Source: CAIMUM01 sp034429715
Lineage (GTDB): Bacteria; Chloroflexota; Dehalococcoidia; GIF9; UBA5629
Assembly (NCBI GenBank): GCA_034429715.1
Contig: DAOUFR010000013.1
Coordinates: forward strand, 1 to 64,000
Reading direction: 5' to 3'
DNA: 64,000 nucleotides
The translations under genes were made by a program, and so were the position numbers. The notes under the pieces were generated by a model. It was not told the origin of the DNA, did not search any database, and was given only the letters and a program-made list of their open reading frames with translations. Positions 8,861 to 17,644 of the stretch are shown one piece after another. How positions within the stretch are numbered: position 1 is the first letter of the stretch; every line of letters starts with the position of its first letter.

Positions 8861-10360
8861 CTACGGCCCCAGGGCGTTGATTATATCGGGATGTATACCC
8901 TCGAAGCGCGAAAGCCAGGCCAATCTCTCTTTTTTCAGAGCCTTGCTGAGGGCTGCAATTTTTTCCCGCGGATAGTAATTGCCCAGGTCGAACCGGCTTA
9001 TATCCAATCCGGGTATCTCGGCGGGCACCTCATAACCCCAGAATTCGTCCTTTTTCCAGGCAATTTTATCCCTGGCTATCATCTCCAGGATTTTAACTGA
9101 ATCGAACACAGTGATCTTCTGACCGCCGGTTAATCCACCCACCCTGCCGGTATTCAATAAGTAGCACTGCATGTGGGGATTTTTACGTAATATATCGAGG
9201 AACATATTGCCTTCCTCTTCTTCGGAACCGACTATGAAAGGATTGGTCCCGACGACACGGCGCTGTTTGCCCGCCTCCGCCGGATCTCCGGCCGATGTCT
9301 CAACCGATTCACCGAGCATGAAGGCGGCCGCTCCCCATTCCTGAGAGAGCTTGACTACAGGCGGCACGATTTCATTGTGCCTGGTAATGAATATCAGAAA
9401 ATCCACTTTCTCAAGGTCGACTTCGCCATCCGTAAACGCTATGTCGCGACGTTTGACCATGGCGCGTCCGTTGGATGTCAGAGTTGAGTCGAAAAAGTCG
9501 ACCTTGCCGGTTGCTTTATCGACGCGCACATTCTCAAGTATAGCCCGCGGGCTGATTGCGGCCGCATAGAGCAGTGGCTGTGCGGCGGGTTCAAGCCCCT
9601 CGGTCTTCATATAAAAGGACTCCTCAGTACCGATTGCACTGCTGTCGGACTTGAGTATGACCACGTCATCCTGACGGATAATCACTCTTTCCGGCGGCCT
9701 CAGCCAGTGTGAATGACAGGCCAGCGAAGTCTTGCCGGTGCCGCTCAATCCGAAGAGCAGGAAGCCTTTATCGCACAGCTTGCCATCCTTCATGATTCGC
9801 AGTATTTTGCTGGCTGCATGCAGGCCGATATTACCTTCTTTCTTGGCCCAGTACATGACCTGGCGCAGCATGGCCTTCTTATTCTCCCCTTTGTAATCAC
9901 TGCCTAATATCAACGTTGTGCCCGATTCGGGGACGACCAGCACCTTTTTTTCAGGCCAGTCCGGCACGGTTACCGTAATGAAATCAGGCTCTCCCGGCTC
10001 GGCGGGAAAGAGCGTATTGCCCCACATCAGCGGTATGCGGGGATACTGGGCATCTACGTAAACACGGCACCTTTTCTTGTAGCCGTTGCTCTGGCACATC
10101 ACGCGGTCCAGCATGATCATGTCCCGGTGATTGAGGTATTTCAGCACCTCGTCCACCAGCTTCACGTTCTCGTCTTCGATCTCACCCAGTATCACTTCGG
10201 TAAATTTGGCGATTCTGTTACGCACACGCGTCGTTACCGCAAGGTTGCCGAATTCAGAGATAACGCCTCCTTGCTCAAGGGCCCATTCCCTCAACTTATC
10301 TTCTGAAGGGTTATCTATGATATTCCTGGGATCGAATTTCGCGGCAAAAATATCTCGCAT
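8861..10360 (-). CDS. Phosphoenolpyruvate carboxykinase (ATP)-like protein
   Basis: A 499-aa protein. The P-loop GLSGTGKT (204-211) has the shape seen in ATP-type PEPCK, and upstream YKGENKKAMLRQVMYWAKKEG matches the family's Lys-containing active-site strand. Downstream IIRQDDVVIL replaces the usual kinase-2 sequence, and VDFLIFITRHNEIVPPV matches the adenine-side strand. The family interconverts oxaloacetate plus ATP and PEP plus CO2 plus ADP, in gluconeogenesis or anaplerosis. The sequence is divergent from classical PckA (the kinase-2 segment lacks the usual GDDEH), so a related kinase activity cannot be excluded. No clear Shine-Dalgarno precedes the ATG. Confidence 0.75.
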   Translation of the reverse strand: MRDIFAAKFDPRNIIDNPSEDKLREWALEQGGVISEFGNLAVTTRVRNRIAKFTEVILGEIEDENVKLVDEVLKYLNHRDMIMLDRVMCQSNGYKKRCRVYVDAQYPRIPLMWGNTLFPAEPGEPDFITVTVPDWPEKKVLVVPESGTTLILGSDYKGENKKAMLRQVMYWAKKEGNIGLHAASKILRIMKDGKLCDKGFLLFGLSGTGKTSLACHSHWLRPPERVIIRQDDVVILKSDSSAIGTEESFYMKTEGLEPAAQPLLYAAAISPRAILENVRVDKATGKVDFFDSTLTSNGRAMVKRRDIAFTDGEVDLEKVDFLIFITRHNEIVPPVVKLSQEWGAAAFMLGESVETSAGDPAEAGKQRRVVGTNPFIVGSEEEEGNMFLDILRKNPHMQCYLLNTGRVGGLTGGQKITVFDSVKILEMIARDKIAWKKDEFWGYEVPAEIPGLDISRFDLGNYYPREKIAALSKALKKERLAWLSRFEGIHPDIINALGP

Positions 10361-10699
10361 TTTATTTGAGAATAATTATCCAGCCCTTTTTAATACCATT
10401 AGAGTATACTGCATCGCAAGATAAATTTATAATCGGTTTAATAATAATCAGCCAGCTGCAGCATACGCCGTCTTATACTGTAATTTCATGCCTATTTTCG
10501 CAAACGTATATCCACCGCACCGCCTGAAAAATCAGCCCCAAAAATTCCATCGTAGATACAATTCAAAAAAATTTTGGGTTTTTTTGCCAAAAATACTTGA
10601 CATGATTTTTTCTACATGCTATAAAAAACAAAAGAATAAAAAAATACGATTGCAACAAATAGGAAAAAAATTTAAATTTTTAAGGAGGCACAGCCCAAG
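10361..10699. other. 339-bp intergenic region, very AT-rich on its right half
   Basis: This is the largest gene-free stretch in the window. It separates the minus-strand PEPCK-like gene from the plus-strand kamA operon. The right half (about 10540-10685) is made of long A and T tracts, as in curved promoter DNA, and holds the promoter and ribosome binding site listed separately. I see no convincing RNA gene or reading frame in it. Confidence 0.6.
10597..10625 (+). promoter_or_regulatory. Near-consensus sigma70 promoter of the kamA operon
   Basis: A perfect TTGACA (10597-10602), a 17-nt spacer and TATAAA (10620-10625), flanked by A/T tracts on both sides. It gives a leader of about 65-70 nt ending in the strong ribosome binding site AAGGAGG at 10682-10688, 11 nt before the TTG start at 10700. 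Confidence 0.8.
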
Positions 10700-11998
10700 T
10701 TGGCGCAAGCATCAACGACCAAACAACAAGACTTATTCGAGTTCTCCGCAGAGGAGGAACCTCCAGGTCATCCTGCGACGGAAGTAGAAGAGCCTCCAAG
10801 CTTGCGCCTGCTGATGAACCGGCAAAGGTTCTTCGGCAGCGTGTCCGATGAAAGCTGGAACGATTGGAAGTGGCAGTTCCGCAACCGCATCACCAGTATA
10901 GAAGAGCTATCTAAACTTATCTTTTTAACGATACACGATCAGGTCAGCCTCAGGCTGGTCGCCGACAAATTTCCTATCTCCATCACGCCGTACTATTTCT
11001 GCCTGATCAACCACGACAATCCCGATGATCCCATACGCCGGCAGGCCATGCCCGTTTTTGAGGAGATAGCCCTGTCAGGCATTCTTTCCGAAGACCCTCT
11101 GGAGGAGGAGAGAGACTCTGTAGTCCCCGGTCTGGTACACCGTTACCCGGACCGCGTTCTAATGGTCGTAACGGATATCTGTCCGATGTTCTGCCGCCAC
11201 TGTACGCGCAAGCGTGAATGGCGGCGCGGCCGCTGGGTGCGTCCTACACAAGAGATCGACCGCATGATTGCCTATATACGCAACGACCCGAAAATCAGGG
11301 ACGTTATTATCTCGGGCGGTGACCCGCTGACGCTTTCCACCAGGCACCTTGAAGATATCCTGAAAAAGATACGCAGCATCCCTCACGTCGAGATCATTCG
11401 TATCGGCAGCCGCGTACCCGTGGTTATGCCCCAGCGAATCGATGATGAGCTCTGCGACATGCTTTCCCGCCAGGGCCCCATCTGGCTGAATACACATTTC
11501 AACCACGCCAATGAACTGACGGACGAAGCTAAAGCCGCCTGCGACAAGATATTACGCCGCGGTATACCTGTTAACAACCAGTCAGTCTTGCTGGCCGGGG
11601 TAAATGATTCCGTGGAGGGCCAGCTTCAGCTCTGCCACGGCCTGCTCAAGGCGAAAATCCGACCTTACTACCTGTTCCAGGCGGACGAGGTCGAGGGTAC
11701 GGAACACCTGCGCACGACCGTGGAAAAAGGCCTGCGCATTATCGAGGGTATGCGGGGTCATACCTCCGGACTGGCAGTGCCCACCTACGTGATCGACCTG
11801 CCGGGCGGCGGAGGCAAGGTGCCTCTGCAGGCCAGCTACCTGGTATCCAAAACGGACGGCCAGCTCATATTCAGGAATTACCTGGGTAAAACATACAGCT
11901 ACCACAATCCCAGGCCTGCGGCAGCCTCGGCCGGACGCAACGGGCGGCGTAAGACAAACGATCAGCAGATGGCGCTGGAACTCGTAGCAGCGAAATAA
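10700..11998 (+). CDS. kamA: Lysine 2,3-aminomutase (KamA family radical SAM)
   Basis: A 432-aa protein from a TTG start with a strong AAGGAGG. The radical-SAM cluster motif CxxxCxxC is Cys161/165/168. The PLP lysine is Lys373 in DLPGGGGK. Asp329 and Asp366 are 37 residues apart, as are the two lysine-binding aspartates known in clostridial lysine 2,3-aminomutase (293 and 330), which favours L-lysine to L-beta-lysine chemistry over a glutamate mutase. N-terminal and zinc-region motifs also fit. It is the first gene of a four-gene run with two ATP-grasp ligases and a GNAT, which points to beta-lysine as a biosynthetic building block and not to lysine fermentation, since no other fermentation genes are present. 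Confidence 0.9.
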   Translation: MAQASTTKQQDLFEFSAEEEPPGHPATEVEEPPSLRLLMNRQRFFGSVSDESWNDWKWQFRNRITSIEELSKLIFLTIHDQVSLRLVADKFPISITPYYFCLINHDNPDDPIRRQAMPVFEEIALSGILSEDPLEEERDSVVPGLVHRYPDRVLMVVTDICPMFCRHCTRKREWRRGRWVRPTQEIDRMIAYIRNDPKIRDVIISGGDPLTLSTRHLEDILKKIRSIPHVEIIRIGSRVPVVMPQRIDDELCDMLSRQGPIWLNTHFNHANELTDEAKAACDKILRRGIPVNNQSVLLAGVNDSVEGQLQLCHGLLKAKIRPYYLFQADEVEGTEHLRTTVEKGLRIIEGMRGHTSGLAVPTYVIDLPGGGGKVPLQASYLVSKTDGQLIFRNYLGKTYSYHNPRPAAASAGRNGRRKTNDQQMALELVAAK

Positions 11999-12005
11999 GG
12001 ACGAT

Positions 12006-13007
12006 ATGCGAATCGGCCTCGCCTATGACCTCAAGGACGACATAGAGGCAGGCGGGGATTTCCCCGAGGATGCGCTCGAAGAATACGATTCCATCAGGGT
12101 TGTCAGGGCCATATCGCACAGCCTGCGCTCGCTGGGACACCGGACGGTCAATCTCGGGGGAGGGCGCAAGTTCCTCGTTAATATCCTGAAGACTAAAGTC
12201 GACCTCGTTTTCAACATCGCCGAAGGCAGGGGCAACCTGCGCAGCCGTGAGGCCCAGGTGCCTGCCGCGCTTGAGATGCTGAATATCCCCTATACCGGCT
12301 CGGATCCGCTGACTCTGGCCGTCACCCTGGATAAACCCCTGGCCAAACAAATAGTCGGCTCCGCAGGCGTGTCCACTCCTCCCTGGATAACGGTTGAATG
12401 CCCTGAGGATATCAAGGCAATGAAAGAGCAGGCTATTGCTTTGCCTGCATTCGTCAAGCCCGCCTTCGAAGGTTCAAGCAAGGGTATCAGGTTGACCTCT
12501 CGTGTAAATACGGCCGGCCAGGCCCAGGCTGCCGCCCGCGCTCTGTTACGCAGGTACAATCAGCCCGTAATCATAGAGAAATATATCGATGGCGAGGAGA
12601 TCACGGTGGGAATAACCGGCAACAATCCTCCCTCCATCGTTGGTATAATGCGGGTGGTGCCGAAGAGAAAATATAAAACATTCGTCTACTCACTGGAAAT
12701 CAAGCGTGATTGGCGCAAACTGGTGGATTATGAATGCCCGGCCAAACTTGCAGGGGCAACGCTTAAGCGCATCAGTGAAGCCAGCATCAAGGCTTACAGG
12801 GCACTGGGCTGCCGCGACTGTGCCCGCGTCGATTTCCGCGTGACATCGAGCGGTGTCCCTTACTTTCTGGAGATCAATCCTTTGCCCGGGCTTAATCCGG
12901 ATTCAGGAGACCTGCCTATCATGTCCCACAAAATGGGCTGGACCTATCAGCAGCTGATCCGGACAATACTGGAAGCCGCACTGGCGAGGAGTCGATTATG
13001 CCTTTAA
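12006..13007 (+). CDS. ATP-grasp ligase, D-Ala-D-Ala ligase-like (first of two)
   Basis: A 333-aa protein starting 7 nt after kamA. The N-terminal region carries the NxxEG-like motif VFNIAEGRGNLRSREAQVP and the P-site sequence PYTGSDPLTLAVTLDK. The central ATP-binding part has FVKPAFEGSSKGIRL and IIEKYIDGEEITVGITGN, and the C-terminal Mg-binding motif is DFRV...FLEINPLPGLNP. These are the hallmarks of D-alanine-D-alanine ligase-type carboxylate-amine ligases. The acceptor-side residues differ from Ddl, and the setting (aminomutase, second ligase, acetyltransferase) suggests it joins an amino acid such as beta-lysine to a partner. It overlaps the next gene by 10 nt. Confidence 0.85.
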   Translation: MRIGLAYDLKDDIEAGGDFPEDALEEYDSIRVVRAISHSLRSLGHRTVNLGGGRKFLVNILKTKVDLVFNIAEGRGNLRSREAQVPAALEMLNIPYTGSDPLTLAVTLDKPLAKQIVGSAGVSTPPWITVECPEDIKAMKEQAIALPAFVKPAFEGSSKGIRLTSRVNTAGQAQAAARALLRRYNQPVIIEKYIDGEEITVGITGNNPPSIVGIMRVVPKRKYKTFVYSLEIKRDWRKLVDYECPAKLAGATLKRISEASIKAYRALGCRDCARVDFRVTSSGVPYFLEINPLPGLNPDSGDLPIMSHKMGWTYQQLIRTILEAALARSRLCL

Positions 13008-13990
13008 GAATCGCCATTATTTATAATGACCCTCCGGGTGAAGTAATTATTCCCAACGGAGAAGAAGAGGCGATAACCGGTGTTCTGGAGGAGGTCGTGG
13101 CCGTCAAGAAGGCTCTTATCAGCCGGGGGCATGAGGTCGAAAAAGTTCCTCTGAGACCTCCGCTGGAGGGTGTTCCGCACGTGCTGCGCAACATCGAGGC
13201 CGATGTTATCTTCAATCTTTTCGAGGGTTTCGAAGATCAGCCTCATTCGGAGCCGGTGGTGGCGCGCATGATGGAAGACATGGGGCTCTCCTTCACGGGC
13301 AATCCTTCCAGCGTGCTGGACCTGACTCTGGATAAGGCGGCTTTTAAAAACGTTCTGCGTGATGCCGGCATAGAAACGCCCGACTTTATGGTACTGACGC
13401 CGGCCAATTTTCGCGATTTCCGGCTCAGATTTCCCTGCATTGTGAAGCCAAGAGATGAGGATGCCAGCCATGGGCTTTCGCCGGAAAATGTCGTATCAGA
13501 TATGGAGCAGTTGAAGGAACAGGTTGTCCGGATCAGCAGCCGCTTTCGGGGCAGCGCCCTGGTGGAAGAATTTATAGACGGCCGCGAGTTCAATGCATCT
13601 ATTCTGGGGAACTCCGTGCACGAACTGGTTGAGATCTCCGAGATCGTCTACACCCTGCCGCCGGGGCTGCCGCGCATATTGACATTCGAGTCAAAATGGT
13701 ACGAGGAAACCGACTATTATATAAACACTGCCGTATCTTGCCCGGCAGAGGTCGATGGAGATTTAAGAGAAAGAATCGCTGAAACCGTCCTGTCCTCCTG
13801 CCGCGCGGCAGGCTGCAGGGGATATGCCAGAGTAGATATGAGACAGGACATTGACGGCAGCATAACGGTGCTGGAGGTCAATGCCAATCCGGACATCACA
13901 CCTGAACTGGGTATCGCTCGCCAGGCAGCTGCGCGAGGGATGACTTATGCTGATCTGATCCAGAAAATAGTCGACCTCGCTCTGGAGTAA
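12998..13990 (+). CDS. ATP-grasp ligase, D-Ala-D-Ala ligase-like (second of two)
   Basis: A 330-aa protein, related in plan to the previous one but clearly diverged. It has VIFNLFEGFEDQPHSEPVVA, the Gly-rich FTGNPSSVLDLTLDK, the lysine strand CIVKPRDEDASHGLS, VEEFIDGREFNASILGN and the Mg-binding VDMRQD...LEVNANPDITP. The ATG lies inside the end of the first ligase gene, so translation is coupled. Two non-identical ligases in tandem could form two successive amide bonds or a heterodimer. Both readings are inference; the fold assignment is firm. Confidence 0.85.
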   Translation: MPLRIAIIYNDPPGEVIIPNGEEEAITGVLEEVVAVKKALISRGHEVEKVPLRPPLEGVPHVLRNIEADVIFNLFEGFEDQPHSEPVVARMMEDMGLSFTGNPSSVLDLTLDKAAFKNVLRDAGIETPDFMVLTPANFRDFRLRFPCIVKPRDEDASHGLSPENVVSDMEQLKEQVVRISSRFRGSALVEEFIDGREFNASILGNSVHELVEISEIVYTLPPGLPRILTFESKWYEETDYYINTAVSCPAEVDGDLRERIAETVLSSCRAAGCRGYARVDMRQDIDGSITVLEVNANPDITPELGIARQAAARGMTYADLIQKIVDLALE

Positions 13991-13994
13991 GACT

Positions 13995-14471
13995 TTGGCA
14001 GTCAAAATAAGAGGCATCGTACCTTCCGACAGGGCCCATATCATCAGGGTAACCGATGAGACCGGGGCATTTCTGCCGGACGAATTGACGGTGCTTGGCG
14101 AGATCATGGACGAGTATTTCAATGATCCTGAAGGTTGCGGATACTATTTTTTAATAGCGGAGCTCGAGCACGATTTCGCCGGTTACCTTTGCTATGGTCC
14201 CACGCCCATGACGCACGGCGCATGGGACATGTACTGGTGCGCCGTCTCACCCCGGTTTCAAGGCCAGGGTATAGGCGGCACCCTTTTCACCATGGCAGCC
14301 GATCATATTAAAAAACTTGGGGGTCGGCTTATATTGATCGACACCTCCTCCAATCCTAACTATGCGGCAGCCCGCTCCCTGTACATCACGCTCGGTTACA
14401 AACATGTCAGCACAATTCCCGATTTCTATAATCCCGGCGATCACAAAGAGACATTTTGGAAAGCACTCTGA
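13995..14471 (+). CDS. GNAT-family N-acetyltransferase
   Basis: A 158-aa protein from a TTG at 13995 with GGAG about 7 nt upstream, inside the end of the preceding gene. The acetyl-CoA pyrophosphate-binding motif is QGQGIGGTLF (about 92-101), followed by the family's C-terminal ARSLYITLGY. It is the last gene of the kamA run (4-nt gap). In methanogens, N-epsilon-acetyl-beta-lysine is made by a lysine aminomutase plus an acetyltransferase (AblA/AblB). This enzyme is shorter than AblB, so a similar acetylation of beta-lysine or of a ligated product is only suggested. Confidence 0.85.
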   Translation: MAVKIRGIVPSDRAHIIRVTDETGAFLPDELTVLGEIMDEYFNDPEGCGYYFLIAELEHDFAGYLCYGPTPMTHGAWDMYWCAVSPRFQGQGIGGTLFTMAADHIKKLGGRLILIDTSSNPNYAAARSLYITLGYKHVSTIPDFYNPGDHKETFWKAL

Positions 14472-14477
14472 AAAGCA

Positions 14478-14483
14478 TATAAT
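14478..14483 (+). promoter_or_regulatory. -10 box (TATAAT) before the nucleotidase-like gene
   Basis: A consensus TATAAT lies 6 nt after the GNAT stop and 30 nt before the next ATG, which has its own ribosome binding site CAGGAG. No good -35 box is seen within the GNAT gene end, so the strength of this promoter is uncertain. Confidence 0.4.
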
Positions 14484-14512
14484 ATCCGCAACCCGGCAAG
14501 CAGGAGTTAGAG

Positions 14513-16321
14513 ATGATTCGTTTCAGACCATCATTGGTTTGTTTCATTTTATTGCTGATAACGCTTCTGCCTGCCTTTGCCTGCGCACCCACGGTTTCAA
14601 CGGCTTCTCAGCCAGCGGAGGCAACAACACTTCCCATATCCCTGACCGTCCTTCATATTAACGATACACATTCATACGTGATACCCCACAGTGTACTGCT
14701 TAAGATCAACGGCAGGGACACGGTGGCCACGGCAGGCGGGTATAGCCTGCTCGACTCCGCTGTTGAGGACATTCGCAGCCAGGAAAAAAACGTCCTGCTG
14801 CTGCATGCGGGCGATGTGCTGGAGGGCACCATCTGGACGACCAGGTTTCAGGGAATGGCCGATATTGACGCTATGAATGCCATGGAGTTTGATGCCCTTG
14901 AGCTGGGAAACCATGATTTCTCTAAAAATGTCCAGGAGGCGGCAGCCCTGGTGAAACGCGCAAGGTTCCCCGTGCTGGCGGCCAACATGGATGTGTCCCG
15001 GGAGCCGTTGCTATCAGGCATCAGTCCATATGTTATTTATGCCATAGAGGGCGAAAAGGTAGGTGTCATCGGCCTGATCACACCCGACACAGCTTTCCTC
15101 AGCTATCCCGGTAAAAACGTCGTCTTCCTGCCGGCCGCTGAAACAGCCCGCAAATATATTACCGAGCTCAATAAGCTGGGCGTTAATAAAATCATTATCC
15201 TCTCACACCTGGGCTATCAGGACGACGTCAGGCTGGCCGACGAGGTAGCCGGCATCGATATTATTGTCGGTGGACATACAGCAACATTCATGGGTGGGCC
15301 CGAGTTCGAACAGATCGGCCTCAAGCCGGAAATGCCTTATCCCACTGAAATCACCGGCCCCGACGGCAACAGGGTGTTGATCGTGCATGCCTGGGAAAGC
15401 AACCAGTTGCTGGGACGCATCAAGCTGGATTTTGACGATAGTGGACACGTCGTCGGCTACGACGGCCGGCCATTTATCTTCTCGACAAACAACTTTATGG
15501 TCGAGGATACGTGGGGCTGGAACCATCTTTGCCCCTGCAGGCCGGAATACTCGCAGATAATGAATACCGTAGCTAAAGTTCCCGGTTTTAAGATCTACTG
15601 GAACAGCCCCGATATGGACGCTGTATTGCAGCCCTATGTAAAGCAGGTTTCCGGCGAACTCAATACCATCGTTGCCACAGCCGACGAGAATCTCCTGCGG
15701 GGTCTGAACAAAGGTCCCGGACCGCTGATAGCCGATGCCTTCCTCTGGAGCGCTAAAAGGACCAATCCGGATGTCCAATTCGCTGTCTTCGACAGCTACA
15801 ATATCCGGTCCGATATCCTGAGGGGAGACATACTGCGCAATGATATCGAAATGGTTCTTGCGCTGCGGCAAAATCTGGCCACCATGAAGATCAGAGGCAA
15901 CCTGATCAAAATGCTGCTGGAGATGGGCATCGATTCGCACATAAAAGTCAAAGACCCTCCCCCGTGCTTTGAAATCTCGGGGCTCAAGATGACAATCGAT
16001 ATGAGCCGTAACAGCGGCGAGCGTATAACTAACCTTCAGGTCAGGCAGGCGGACGGTACGTATATCGACATGGATATGGATACCGAATATACCATGGTCA
16101 CCACCGATTACCTGGCGGACAAAGGCGTCCAACCTCTCATCAACAGGGTCAGCTGGATGGGGCCGTTGGCCGATAATCTCAAATCGTGGCTCAAAGATTA
16201 CCTGAGATATACAGACCTCAATATCAGGGACGTAGACGCTATGAGCGACTATCTCGCGATACTGAGAAACGTTAAAAACGACACCACGGAGCGCACCATT
16301 ATCATCCCGCCCGTCCAATAA
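14513..16321 (+). CDS. 5'-nucleotidase/UshA-like metallophosphoesterase lipoprotein
   Basis: A 602-aa lipoprotein with lipobox AFAC (Cys24). The N-terminal calcineurin-like domain has Asp51/His53 in LHINDTHS, HAGDVLEG, ELGNHDF, SHLGYQDD and the metal-binding GGHTAT. The C-terminal 5'-nucleotidase domain (about 375-580) provides substrate specificity. The family hydrolyses nucleotides, UDP-sugars or cyclic nucleotides outside the membrane to salvage phosphate and nucleosides. The domain order and length are normal for UshA/YfkN-type enzymes. It is monocistronic as far as can be seen. Confidence 0.9.
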   Translation: MIRFRPSLVCFILLLITLLPAFACAPTVSTASQPAEATTLPISLTVLHINDTHSYVIPHSVLLKINGRDTVATAGGYSLLDSAVEDIRSQEKNVLLLHAGDVLEGTIWTTRFQGMADIDAMNAMEFDALELGNHDFSKNVQEAAALVKRARFPVLAANMDVSREPLLSGISPYVIYAIEGEKVGVIGLITPDTAFLSYPGKNVVFLPAAETARKYITELNKLGVNKIIILSHLGYQDDVRLADEVAGIDIIVGGHTATFMGGPEFEQIGLKPEMPYPTEITGPDGNRVLIVHAWESNQLLGRIKLDFDDSGHVVGYDGRPFIFSTNNFMVEDTWGWNHLCPCRPEYSQIMNTVAKVPGFKIYWNSPDMDAVLQPYVKQVSGELNTIVATADENLLRGLNKGPGPLIADAFLWSAKRTNPDVQFAVFDSYNIRSDILRGDILRNDIEMVLALRQNLATMKIRGNLIKMLLEMGIDSHIKVKDPPPCFEISGLKMTIDMSRNSGERITNLQVRQADGTYIDMDMDTEYTMVTTDYLADKGVQPLINRVSWMGPLADNLKSWLKDYLRYTDLNIRDVDAMSDYLAILRNVKNDTTERTIIIPPVQ

Positions 16322-16423
16322 CCGTATTTCTTCTCATGCGATTGCCCTGGGTTGATTAAGCCATAATATGACGGTATGATTATAACTAGGACTTGCGAAA
16401 CGCACCGGGGGAAGGAGGTTAAC

Positions 16424-16726
16424 ATGGCTATAAGAAATAAAGAGGATGCTCAGAGGGTACTGAGGCATGTGCCCGATGTGAAGCGGTTCTACTGCCACGA
16501 TGGTGAGATACTGAACAATATATACGATTTAAAAACTGCGCTCGGCAAGATGCATGTTTCCACTTATCGGCATCATGTCACCGATGAGAAAAACGACTTC
16601 GCGCGCTGGGTGCGTGAAGTGCTGGGCGACGACAAGCTGTCTCACGACATCGCCAAATGCCAGGACCAGAAAGAGGCCGTGACGGTCGTCTCGGAAAGGA
16701 TTATCTGGCTGCGGGAGAAAGCTTGA
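16424..16726 (+). CDS. DUF5752 family protein
   Basis: A 100-aa protein. The ATG at 16424 is preceded by AAGGAGG at a good distance; an in-frame extension to 16376 has no ribosome binding site. The sequence follows the small DUF5752 pattern: VLRHVPDVKRFYCHDGEI, then a helix with MHVSTYRHHV and NDFARWVREVLGDDKLS. Its function is not known. Such proteins are often found in anaerobes beside varied metabolic genes. The next gene starts 30 nt downstream and could be cotranscribed. Confidence 0.7.
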   Translation: MAIRNKEDAQRVLRHVPDVKRFYCHDGEILNNIYDLKTALGKMHVSTYRHHVTDEKNDFARWVREVLGDDKLSHDIAKCQDQKEAVTVVSERIIWLREKA

Positions 16727-16756
16727 TAAAATGAAATTTTACATCAGGCGCCGGAA

Positions 16757-17524
16757 TTGACGATTGCTTATACACCTAAAGACGTCGTACTCGATATAGT
16801 GGCCATAGCGCTCATTTGTGCGCCCGAGCCTTTCACGACGCCGATCGGCATTGCCCTGCTGGTGCGCAAGAGGGGTTCATCGGCTTCCGAACCCACACAT
16901 CGCATCCGCACGTACCCGGAGTACGCCTACAGGATTGATAACATACGCGGCAGGGATATAACCTGGGAGGTCAGGACCATCCAGCCCGGCCAGCTCCCTC
17001 TCAAGGACCTGAATAAACCGGTAATGCAGATCAAGCCCCGTGAGCAGTATATACGATCACGAACTGCTCCCGAAAAGAGCGCGGCGCAGAAGAGAGCGGA
17101 GAACTTACCACCCGGTGTGAAGGTGCACCACGAGATATTCCGTCCCGGCCCGTCGCCTGTCAAGGCACAGGCCGCTTTTATACCCGGCGAGACCATCCAT
17201 CACACTTTGCGACAGATGCCTCAATCAGGGCAGCCGGGCGGCAGGGCCCAGCAATCAGCAGGCATTCACCATACCATCGAAAACAGCCCGGGATACCGCA
17301 GGGCGCAGGCGGGCGGCGGCTACGCGAGCACCGAGCCCGGTATTATCCACCATACGATCAGAGAATCGTCGACTGCCCGGGGAGGAAATCCCGCCAATAT
17401 AGTGAGACCTGTCCGCATCGTCGAACATCATACGATCAACCCTAACCCGCCCATTCCATATAAGGGACGGCTTATACGCCAGGATCCACTGATCCCGCCC
17501 TCGGAGCGCAGAGGCGGCCGCTAA
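16757..17524 (+). CDS. Unknown protein with five spaced His-His motifs
   Basis: A 255-aa protein from a TTG start. I do not recognise a family. Residues 9-36 are hydrophobic and could be a membrane anchor. The rest is Pro/Arg/Gly-rich and probably disordered, with HH pairs at 124-125, 148-149, 171-172, 198-199 and 224-225, each in the context (I/V)xHHxI and spaced 23-27 residues apart. This regularity suggests a degenerate repeat of about 25 residues that may bind metal or a partner. It lies between the DUF5752 gene and the CbbQ/NorD-like pair. Codon pattern and absence of stops support a real gene. Confidence 0.6.
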   Translation: MTIAYTPKDVVLDIVAIALICAPEPFTTPIGIALLVRKRGSSASEPTHRIRTYPEYAYRIDNIRGRDITWEVRTIQPGQLPLKDLNKPVMQIKPREQYIRSRTAPEKSAAQKRAENLPPGVKVHHEIFRPGPSPVKAQAAFIPGETIHHTLRQMPQSGQPGGRAQQSAGIHHTIENSPGYRRAQAGGGYASTEPGIIHHTIRESSTARGGNPANIVRPVRIVEHHTINPNPPIPYKGRLIRQDPLIPPSERRGGR

Positions 17525-17644
17525 GTAAATCCCGCCATCTCCCGAGCGCAACATAACTGCCCCCGCTACCAATTAATTGCCAACTTTGCCTGCAAGTCAT
17601 AGAATTATCACTTGGAGACCGAATTAAACAACCGGAGCAGATCC

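Noticed and set aside
15203..16318. A 371-aa minus-strand open frame opposite the nucleotidase-like gene.
   Set aside because: The plus strand carries all the metallophosphatase motifs; the antisense frame has no recognisable domain.
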